Shown here: piece by piece, positions 1 through 4,803 of the stretch | Numbering within the stretch: position 1 is the stretch's first letter | How the letters are laid out: each line of letters opens with the position of its first letter | NCBI GenBank assembly: GCA_937925655.1 | Contig: CALAMC010000014.1 | Coordinates: 1-6,793, forward strand | Direction: 5' to 3' | DNA length: 6,793 nt | Origin: an uncultured candidate division Zixibacteria bacterium | GTDB lineage: Bacteria > Zixibacteria > MSB-5A5 > GN15 > PGXB01 | The notes under the pieces: model-generated | The model's database searches: none | Told to the model about the DNA's origin: nothing | What the model saw: only the letters and a program-made list of their open reading frames with translations | Made by a program: the position numbers and the translations under genes

Positions 1-63
1 GTTCCTATGGTTGATGCCAAAAATAACGGGACAATTCTGGGGATAGATATGGGAGCCTCGTAG
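1..63 (+). CDS. Possible C-terminal tail of an unidentified gene, ending in a REP-derived stop codon
   Basis: Frame 1 is open from the window edge for 20 codons and stops at TAG 61-63. The tail ends in NGTILGIDMGAS, which looks protein-like but is not recognised. The other two forward frames stop sooner. The stop lies inside GTAG, the first four bases of the left REP element, so the repeat appears to supply the terminator of the upstream frame. Only 20 codons are visible, so chance openness cannot be excluded. The gene may have been truncated by arrival of the repeat, or it may end here naturally. Confidence 0.3.
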   Translation, partial: VPMVDAKNNGTILGIDMGAS

Positions 64-116
64 GTCGAAACCCCTGCCGAAGGTCCCGAGCGAAGCGAGG
101 GAGGTTTCGACATCTT
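60..116 (+). repeat. Left REP element, 57 bp, GTAG head
   Basis: This 57-bp block is an exact reverse complement of 705-761. It begins with GTAG (60-63), the conserved tetranucleotide known at the 5' end of RAYT-associated REP elements. A palindrome follows: arms GTCGAAACC (64-72) and GGTTTCGAC (103-111), with CCCT (72-75) able to pair with AGGG (98-101) across a small bulge. The loop contains GAGCGAAGCG (88-97), a 10-mer that recurs in the REP cluster next to pyrG. Family knowledge: such hairpins with a tetranucleotide guide are the substrate of the associated transposase. Confidence 0.9.
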
Positions 117-127
117 AATTTTAATTT

Positions 128-144
128 CGTCATTGACAATGACG
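128..144. promoter_or_regulatory. Perfect 17-bp palindrome overlapping a TTGACA box before the RAYT gene
   Basis: CGTCATTGACAATGACG reads as two perfect 8-bp arms around a single central A. It contains TTGACA (133-138), a consensus -35 hexamer. The only plausible -10 is weak (TAAGTT, 155-160, 16-nt spacer) and would start transcription almost at the transposase start codon. A protein bound at the palindrome would cover the -35 box, so an operator that keeps the transposase quiet is a reasonable inference. A one-base centre makes a DNA-binding site more likely than an RNA hairpin. Confidence 0.45.
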
Positions 145-166
145 CATCCAATAATAAGTTTGCATC

Positions 167-658
167 ATGACCAATATCCGTCGATATTTCGATGAAAATA
201 ATGTCGTTTTCACAACTCATGTTACTTATCAGCGAAATCCGATTCTTATAAAACATTGCGATTTGTTGATTGACGCCCTGGCCCATTACGAACATTCTTT
301 GATTGCATGGGCCATACTCCCGGATCATTTTCATTGCTTATTGGAATATCATGATAAAAGTCCGTCAAATATATTCAGGAAAATCAAACTTTCTTTTTCA
401 ACAAATTATCGTCGGCGATTAGGACGGGCATCCGGAAGAGTATGGCAATATCGATTCTGGGATCACATTATTCGAAACCAGATTGATTTAAACAGTCATA
501 TCGATTATATTCATTACAACCCGGTCAGGCACGGGTATGTGAAAAGCCCGTTCGATTGGGAGGCGTCATCGATTCATGCATTTTTTGCCAAGGGATATTA
601 TCAAAGGGATTGGGGGGCGCAGGAACCGTCGGGGATTATTGGTGATTTCGGCGAATAA
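167..658 (+). CDS. REP-associated tyrosine transposase (RAYT, Y1_Tnp family)
   Basis: This 163-residue single-domain protein belongs to the Y1 transposase family of HUH single-strand nucleases, which cut and rejoin REP hairpins. The metal-binding HUH motif is HFH (residues 54-56, within LPDHFHCLL). The helix with the attacking tyrosine is HIDYIHYNPVRHG (111-123), with Y114 the likely nucleophile. WQYRFWDHIIR (93-103) and the C-terminal YYQRDWG (144-150) followed by EP are typical of RAYTs. Length is normal and there is no frameshift. The ATG at 167 gives the expected N-terminus, but no clear Shine-Dalgarno precedes it. It lies between two inverted REP elements that are probably its own substrates. 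Confidence 0.93.
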   Translation: MTNIRRYFDENNVVFTTHVTYQRNPILIKHCDLLIDALAHYEHSLIAWAILPDHFHCLLEYHDKSPSNIFRKIKLSFSTNYRRRLGRASGRVWQYRFWDHIIRNQIDLNSHIDYIHYNPVRHGYVKSPFDWEASSIHAFFAKGYYQRDWGAQEPSGIIGDFGE

Positions 659-664
659 GAAATT

Positions 665-687
665 GTCGGAACCGCATGGGTTTCGAT
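665..687 (+). repeat. Degenerate REP-like hairpin downstream of the RAYT gene
   Basis: GTCGGAACC (665-673) can pair with GGTTTCGAT (679-687) around a 5-nt loop, using two G-U pairs. The arms are close variants of the REP arms GTCGAAACC and GGTTTCGAC. On the minus strand the hairpin is preceded by GTAC where the intact elements have GTAG. It starts 7 nt after the transposase stop codon. It may be a decayed REP half, or it may help terminate or stabilise the transposase mRNA. No T-tract follows. Confidence 0.5.
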
Positions 688-704
688 GTACGAAGATAGA
701 AGGA

Positions 705-761
705 AAGATGTCGAAACCTCCCTCGCTTCGCTCGGGACCTTCGGCAGGGGTTTCGACCTAC
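705..761 (-). repeat. Right REP element, 57 bp, inverted copy
   Basis: This is an exact reverse complement of 60-116, with no mismatch over 57 bp. Its GTAG head is read on the minus strand at 761-758. The hairpin arms are GTCGAAACC (710-718) and GGTTTCGAC (749-757). The shared core 10-mer is seen as CGCTTCGCTC (724-733). Just outside the repeat the two flanks differ immediately, which sets the element edge at 761. Confidence 0.9.
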
Positions 762-822
762 ACGAACTGTGTGGGTCACTAGTTCCGGGCCAAGGTTTAA
801 AGTAATTGAATCGAGGATATTT

Positions 823-1785
823 ATGGACACACAATTAAACATATTGCAGCTTGTTTACCCACCCATATCGAACCAAGAAGCAGAATGGCTAAAAGATGAT
901 CCAGATTTTCAAGATAATATCAAGCATAGCAACTTATATATGATTGTTCAGAGGGCAGAGAGCAAATTTATCATTGATGGGAATCAAATATTCAATCAAT
1001 TTAAAAATAATTTAACCCTATCCTTTATTTATAGGGCTGGGAATTTATCTTCGAAAGTGGAAATATCAGTTCCAGACGTTTTGAAATATAGAAATTTGGA
1101 TATTAGGAAAGTTTCGGATACCCTGGAATTTGAATTAGGTGAAAAATTGATTAGAATATGGAGGTGTGATCCTAAAACTAAGAATAGAATAGATGTAGTA
1201 AGCTGGTTTACCACGGAAAAAATATTATACGATATGTGGCGGGGACATCCGGGAATCAAGGGATTTAACAATCTTAATGAGTTTACAAATTATAAATTAC
1301 ACTATGTAGGCATTTCAAAGAAAGAAGATAGTTTAACACGGTTAGTTATACGACCACATGACAAGAGATTAAGAATCTTGGCCAATGAAGAATCTGAAAC
1401 CGAAAGCTCAAGATTAACTGATGAAATGATATTGCTATTTTTTCGAGTAAATCCACTCCGGATATCTATTATTGAAAATCCCGAAGATTTTGGCAAAGAC
1501 CATGAGTCATTAAATAGTGACAGATTAATAGCAGATGCCGAAAAAGCACTGATTCATATCCTAAAGTCAAGTTATAACGAAATTAAGTATGCTCAATTCC
1601 CCAAAAGTACTGATGGATTATATGGATGCGGTTTGACTCGATATGGATATGTCATCGGGGAAGATATAATATTACGAACAGAAGAAGCAAATATTAGGGG
1701 GCGCCTATGGAACGAATCAGAACTCCCTGAGAATGCCGATCTTATTTTAATTGAAAATGATAAGGTCACACTTTTAAAGGCTTGA
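823..1785 (+). CDS. Orphan AT-rich protein with a GIY-YIG-like residue pattern
   Basis: The protein has 320 residues and I do not recognise it as a named family. The chosen start is ATG 823, with GAGGA (813-817) 5 nt upstream; the frame is open further upstream but only through repeat sequence. In the second half the residues spaced as in GIY-YIG nucleases are all present: LHYVGIS (159-165), R173 in a TRL context, H179, a late glutamate E240 in DAEKALI, then N252 in SSYNEIKY. FPKSTDGLYGCG (259-270) follows. A first GIY strand is not evident. The N-terminal 130 residues look mixed alpha/beta with no signal peptide or membrane segment. Base composition, roughly one third GC, is far below that of pyrG, which points to horizontal transfer. 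Its place beside a RAYT unit and a REP cluster suggests an accessory cargo gene. A DNA-acting or defence role is inference only. Confidence 0.75.
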   Translation: MDTQLNILQLVYPPISNQEAEWLKDDPDFQDNIKHSNLYMIVQRAESKFIIDGNQIFNQFKNNLTLSFIYRAGNLSSKVEISVPDVLKYRNLDIRKVSDTLEFELGEKLIRIWRCDPKTKNRIDVVSWFTTEKILYDMWRGHPGIKGFNNLNEFTNYKLHYVGISKKEDSLTRLVIRPHDKRLRILANEESETESSRLTDEMILLFFRVNPLRISIIENPEDFGKDHESLNSDRLIADAEKALIHILKSSYNEIKYAQFPKSTDGLYGCGLTRYGYVIGEDIILRTEEANIRGRLWNESELPENADLILIENDKVTLLKA

Positions 1786-1861
1786 CATTATTATAACATC
1801 TACATTTAACCGTCGTGTGATCTGCCGCCCACTTGAACTTCTACCTTGCTTAATGCCATAG

Positions 1862-1890
1862 CCGATTCATACGAAGCTTATGCACATCGG
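1862..1890. repeat. Two-step inverted repeat in the intergenic region
   Basis: CCGAT (1862-1866) pairs with ATCGG (1886-1890). Inside it CATA (1868-1871) pairs with TATG (1879-1882) around a 7-nt loop. It lies between the orphan gene and the pyrG-side REP cluster. There is no T-tract, so it is not a standard terminator. It may be another decayed palindromic element; chance is possible at this arm length. Confidence 0.25.
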
Positions 1891-1938
1891 GAGGACACCG
1901 AGGCTGACTTAGATGAATTCCAGAGGGGTTAAGTTTAT

Positions 1939-2064
1939 GTAGCCAGCCTAGGGCGGAACCCTTTCGAAGATCCTGAATGAAATGTAGGATAGTGGTTCTG
2001 CCATCTTGAAAGAATACTTTTCGGCAGAACCGCTTCGCTCCGCTACAGGTTCTTCGATTTCTAC
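1939..2064. repeat. Diverged REP cluster abutting the 3' end of pyrG
   Basis: Four alternating arms occur in a row: GGCGGAACC (1952-1960), GGTTCTGCC (1994-2002), GGCAGAACC (2023-2031) and GGTTCTTCGA (2048-2057). The middle two form a perfect 9-bp stem with a further GAAAG/CTTT stem inside its loop. Neighbouring arms can also pair, so alternative folds compete. GTAG heads lie on the plus strand at 1939 and 1984 and on the minus strand at 2046 and 2064. The minus strand carries GAGCGAAGCG (2040-2031), the same 10-mer as the RAYT-flanking REPs. Minus-strand 1981-1957 matches right-REP positions 727-751 at about 18 of 25 bases. The layout resembles an inverted REP doublet (REPIN/BIME). It may also limit transcription or protect the pyrG mRNA end. 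Confidence 0.65.
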
Positions 2065-3740
2065 CCCACACTCTCCCGCTTAACTAAATCGTCTTTCTCG
2101 CCTAACGTGTCAAATTGGCTTTTTTTTAGATGGTAGTCCACGACCGCTTTGATAAAATCCCTGAATAACGGGTGGGCATTGGTCGGGCGGGATTTCAACT
2201 CCGGATGGAACTGCACCCCGACAAACCAGGGGTGATCGGCCACCTCGATTATCTCCACCAGACGGCCGTCGGGCGACAGACCGGTAAGTTTCAGCGAGGT
2301 GCTTGCGAACAACTCGCGATAGGAATTATTGAACTCGTAGCGGTGACGGTGCCGCTCGGAGATTTCATCGGCGCCATAAGCCACCCGGCTGTAAGAATTT
2401 TTATCCAGATGGCAGGGATACGCCCCCAGGCGCATGGTGCCGCCCATGTCGGTGACACCTTCCTGATCGGCCATGAGGTGAATGACCGGGTGTTTGAGCT
2501 CGGCATAGAATTCATAGGAATGAGCGTCCTCGAGGCCGCAGACGTTGCGCGCGAATTCGATCACGGCGCACTGCATGCCGAGACATATGCCCAGAAAGGG
2601 GATATTGTTTTCGCGGACGTGGCGAATCGACTCGATTTTGCCCTCGACTCCGCGCTCACCGAAGCCGCCGGGGATGAGAAGGCCATCGATGTCGGATAGA
2701 AGCGCTTCCGCCCCGCGTTTTTTGATGTCTTCGGAGGCAACCCAAATCAGGTCAACGCGGGCGTCGTTTTCTTCACCGGCGTGGATGAAGGCCTCGATTA
2801 TCGATTTATAGGCGTCTTTGAGATAGACATATTTGCCGCAGATGGCCACTTTGACCCGGTGACAGGGGTGCTTGATACGGCTCACCATGCTGTCCCAGCC
2901 CGACAAATCGGGATCGGGCACATCGAGCTTAAGATATTCGCAGATGGCGTCATCGAGTCCCTGCTGATGGAAATTGAGAGGGACTTCATAGATGGTTGGC
3001 ACGTCGCAGGCCGAGATGACATTGCGCGAGGGCACATTGCAGAACAGCCCGATTTTCTGGCGGATGTTGTCGTCGAGCGCCTTTTCGGTGCGGCAAAGCA
3101 GAATGCGCGGCTGAATACCGATCTCGCGCAGCGCCTTGACCGAGTGCTGGGTCGGCTTGGTTTTGACCTCGCCGGCGGTGGCGATATAGGGGACCAGGGT
3201 CAGATGAACAAACAGGGTGTCATCGGGGTCGCATTCGAGGGCCATCTGGCGGATAGCTTCCAGAAACGGCTGGGATTCGATATCGCCGACGGTGCCGCCG
3301 ATTTCGACAATGACGACGTCGGTGCCGGGGTTGTTTTTGGCCGGGCGGCGTATGCGTTCCTTTATCTCATTGGTAATATGAGGAATAACCTGCACGGTCG
3401 CGCCGAGATAATCGCCGCGGCGTTCGCGGGTGATGACGGTATGATAGACCTGCCCGGTGGTGACATTGTTGTCCTTGGTCATGCTCTGGTCCAAAAAACG
3501 TTCGTAGTGGCCCAAATCAAGATCGGTCTCGGAACCATCGTCGAGCACGTAAACTTCTCCGTGCTGGAACGGATTCATGGTGCCGGGATCGACGTTGATG
3601 TATGGGTCGCATTTGATCATATTGACATTGAGACCCCGCTTTTTGAGCAGGAGTCCGATCGATGACGCGGCAATCCCTTTGCCGAGCGCCGAGACGACGC
3701 CTCCCGTCACGAATATATATTTGGTTTTTTTCTCGGACAT
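2061..3740 (-). CDS. pyrG: CTP synthase (glutamine-hydrolysing)
   Basis: This cytosolic enzyme converts UTP to CTP using ATP and ammonia from glutamine. The 559 residues match a slightly long family member. The synthetase domain (about 1-270) has the P-loop VTGGVVSALGKG (11-22), GTMNPFQHGEVYVLDDGSE (53-71) and VEIGGTVGDIES (145-156). The glutaminase domain (about 295-540) has LLIPGGFGERG (354-364), the nucleophile C386 in GICLGMQ, and H512/E514 in FHPE. All key residues are present. The last ~20 residues form a charged, probably disordered tail. Start ATG 3740 has AGGGGGA 5 nt upstream and lies 2 nt after the kdsB stop, so the two are surely co-transcribed and probably translationally coupled. 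The TAG stop (2063-2061) falls within the GTAG head of the adjoining REP. Confidence 0.97.
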   Translation of the reverse strand: MSEKKTKYIFVTGGVVSALGKGIAASSIGLLLKKRGLNVNMIKCDPYINVDPGTMNPFQHGEVYVLDDGSETDLDLGHYERFLDQSMTKDNNVTTGQVYHTVITRERRGDYLGATVQVIPHITNEIKERIRRPAKNNPGTDVVIVEIGGTVGDIESQPFLEAIRQMALECDPDDTLFVHLTLVPYIATAGEVKTKPTQHSVKALREIGIQPRILLCRTEKALDDNIRQKIGLFCNVPSRNVISACDVPTIYEVPLNFHQQGLDDAICEYLKLDVPDPDLSGWDSMVSRIKHPCHRVKVAICGKYVYLKDAYKSIIEAFIHAGEENDARVDLIWVASEDIKKRGAEALLSDIDGLLIPGGFGERGVEGKIESIRHVRENNIPFLGICLGMQCAVIEFARNVCGLEDAHSYEFYAELKHPVIHLMADQEGVTDMGGTMRLGAYPCHLDKNSYSRVAYGADEISERHRHRYEFNNSYRELFASTSLKLTGLSPDGRLVEIIEVADHPWFVGVQFHPELKSRPTNAHPLFRDFIKAVVDYHLKKSQFDTLGEKDDLVKRESVG

Positions 3741-3742
3741 AA

Positions 3743-4495
3743 CTATCCCCCTGATCTATTTAAAATTCTGGTGGCATTTTTCAAATCTTCGGGCGTGTCA
3801 ATCGAAATCATGTTACGCTTTATTTTAAACAGGCGGATTGTGCCGCCGTTGTCGAGTATGCGCAGTTGTTCCAGCGATTCGGCTTTTTCATGGGCCGAGC
3901 GCGGCAGTGCGGCGTATTTTTCCAATGCGGCGCGCCGGTAGAAATACACCCCTATATGATAATAGAAGTCAAATGTCGCCAGCCGGTCGCCGTTCAGCCC
4001 CTGCAAATACGGTAACGGGTAGCGGGAGAACCATATGGCGTCGTTGTTTTTATCGAAAATAACTTTGACCCGGTTGGGGTCGAACAAGTCGGATTCGGCT
4101 TCTATTTTTCGGATGAATGTGGCGTGGTTTATGGTTCGGTCGACGTTCATTTCCCGAATTACCCGATCATAATCAGCGGCCTTGAGGCCGAAATGGTCGG
4201 CCTGAACATTTATGATAATTTTGGCTCCCAATCTTTTAGCCACTTCGGCGCTCCGGTCGGAGCCGGTGCGGTGTTTTTGGGAAGTCATAATCGTTTGGCC
4301 GCCGAACTTTTTCACGGCGGTTTCGATTATCTCCGAATCGGTGGCAACGACAACGCGGGTAACAAGTTTCGACCGGGATAATTCGCGGTGGAGATGTTCC
4401 AGTATAGATCTCCCTCCAATTTCTGCAAGCGGTTTGCCCGGAAAACGGCTGGAGTTATAGCGGGCGGGAATAACAGCTAAAATGTCGTTTTTCAT
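3743..4495 (-). CDS. kdsB: 3-deoxy-manno-octulosonate cytidylyltransferase (CMP-Kdo synthetase), divergent
   Basis: This enzyme activates Kdo with CTP, giving CMP-Kdo and pyrophosphate, for transfer to lipid A in the cytoplasm. At 250 residues the length is normal. Visible motifs are IPARYNSSRFPGKPL (9-23), VVVATDSEII (48-57), HRTGSDRSAEVAK (75-87), WFSRYPLPY (155-163), HIGVYFYRR (180-188), SLEQLRILDNG (207-217) and IDTPEDL (232-238). The metal-site motif, usually NVQGDEP, reads NVQADHFGL (96-104): D100 is kept but the flanking residues are changed, so a substrate variant or a distinct clade is possible. The start codon overlaps the stop of the small upstream ORF (ATGA), and pyrG follows 2 nt after its stop. 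PyrG supplies its CTP substrate. Confidence 0.88.
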   Translation of the reverse strand: MKNDILAVIPARYNSSRFPGKPLAEIGGRSILEHLHRELSRSKLVTRVVVATDSEIIETAVKKFGGQTIMTSQKHRTGSDRSAEVAKRLGAKIIINVQADHFGLKAADYDRVIREMNVDRTINHATFIRKIEAESDLFDPNRVKVIFDKNNDAIWFSRYPLPYLQGLNGDRLATFDFYYHIGVYFYRRAALEKYAALPRSAHEKAESLEQLRILDNGGTIRLFKIKRNMISIDTPEDLKNATRILNRSGG

Positions 4496-4632
4496 ATTCC
4501 AACACTCACAAATGGCGGGAAAATTTCGTTCCGATAACGCGACACTATTGTCAGCAGGCAGTCGAGTGATTCCTGTTCACGGGTGATTGAATCCGGGCTA
4601 AACGGCCCGGAATGGCGCGCAATGTCGGACAT
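4492..4632 (-). CDS. Small 46-aa ORF overlapping kdsB
   Basis: A 46-codon frame starts at ATG 4632 and ends at TGA 4494-4492, which overlaps the kdsB start as ATGA. That arrangement is typical of translational coupling. The product begins MSDIARHSGPFSPDSI, continues with a likely amphipathic helix (REQESLDCLLTIVSRYRNEI, 18-37) and ends FPPFVSVGI. I do not recognise it. It lies directly behind a near-ideal promoter, leaving a leader of only about 11 nt and no obvious Shine-Dalgarno. Its start codon sits inside a 15-bp palindrome, and a 7-bp GC hairpin (4592-4611) lies within it. It could be a real small protein, a leader peptide controlling kdsB-pyrG, or a chance open frame. Confidence 0.45.
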   Translation of the reverse strand: MSDIARHSGPFSPDSITREQESLDCLLTIVSRYRNEIFPPFVSVGI

Positions 4633-4634
4633 TG
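4620..4634. promoter_or_regulatory. Perfect 15-bp palindrome over the start codon of the small ORF
   Basis: CAATGTCGGACATTG has two perfect 7-bp arms around one central base. On the minus strand it includes the ATG of the small ORF (4632-4630) and sits about 9-23 nt after the predicted transcription start. As DNA it could be an operator that blocks transcription into kdsB-pyrG. As RNA, CAATG/CATTG with a 5-nt loop could hide the start codon. It shares the CATTG/CAATG half-site, in opposite order, with the palindrome at 128-144. Confidence 0.45.
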
Positions 4635-4649
4635 TTATCGGCACAAGTG

Positions 4650-4679
4650 ATTATACGGCGCTTGAAATATATCTGTCAA
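4650..4679 (-). promoter_or_regulatory. Consensus sigma-70-type promoter for the kdsB-pyrG operon
   Basis: On the minus strand TTGACA (4679-4674) and TATAAT (4655-4650) are both perfect consensus hexamers separated by 18 nt. The predicted start is near 4643, giving a leader of about 148 nt before kdsB, or about 11 nt before the small ORF. A promoter this strong fits the constant need for CTP and Kdo. The downstream palindrome at 4620-4634 suggests it may be restrained. Confidence 0.75.
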
Positions 4680-4739
4680 GTGATTCCTTTTTTAAAATGA
4701 AATCGGGCGATGGAATGTTTTTCGGGGGGAGATAAAGCT

Positions 4740-4778
4740 TTTGAGACGACGGTCGATAAAAACAATATGCGTCTCAAA
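4740..4778. promoter_or_regulatory. Inverted repeat in the upstream region of the histidine kinase gene
   Basis: TTTGAGACG (4740-4748) and CGTCTCAAA (4770-4778) form a perfect 9-bp inverted repeat with a 21-nt gap, ending 25 nt before the kinase start codon. A plausible -10, TAAAAT (4693-4698), lies upstream but has no good -35. A weaker reading places TTGAGA (4741-4746) as -35 with AATATG (4764-4769) as -10. The repeat is either a leader hairpin or paired half-sites for a regulator, perhaps the neighbouring response regulator. The rest of 4635-4803 shows three AGTGATT repeats (4565, 4646, 4679) and no gene. Confidence 0.35.
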
Positions 4779-4803
4779 CTGAAACATAAACGGGAATTTT
4801 CCA

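Larger units (their letters stand above)
60..761 (+). mobile_element. REP-RAYT-REP unit (IS200/IS605-like, HUH class)
   Basis: Two identical inverted 57-bp REP elements (60-116 and 705-761) enclose one transposase gene, giving a 702-bp unit with GTAG at both outer ends, on opposite strands. This is the arrangement expected of a REP doublet with its cognate RAYT. Identity over all 57 bases implies recent formation, gene conversion or ongoing selection. No target-site duplication is visible outside the repeats, as expected for single-strand HUH transposition. Whether it still moves, or is a domesticated REP-spreading gene, cannot be decided here. Confidence 0.85.

Noticed and set aside
60..116. 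CRISPR repeat
   Set aside because: There are only two copies, in inverted orientation and 588 bp apart, with a transposase between them.
5..334. 109-codon minus-strand frame at the left edge
   Set aside because: It is antisense to the RAYT N-terminus and crosses the left REP; no domain or ribosome site supports it.
576..782. 68-codon plus-strand frame across the right REP
   Set aside because: It overlaps the RAYT end out of frame and is mostly translated repeat.
769..822. GTG 769 as start of the orphan gene
   Set aside because: It has no ribosome site, and the extra 18 residues come from sequence just outside the REP; ATG 823 has GAGGA at good spacing.
1994..2031. Perfect 9-bp stem as an intrinsic terminator for pyrG or the orphan gene
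   Set aside because: Neither strand has a T-run directly after the stem; it is better explained as part of the REP cluster.
1850..2071. 73-codon minus-strand frame downstream of pyrG
   Set aside because: It runs through the REP cluster and into the pyrG end; its FIQDLRKG stretch is the translated repeat, parallel to ARDLRQG from the left REP, so it is a repeat artefact.
2781..3665. Long 294-codon open frame on the plus strand
   Set aside because: It lies wholly opposite pyrG, whose motifs are unmistakable, and its translation is low-complexity and family-less; high GC keeps the antisense frame open.
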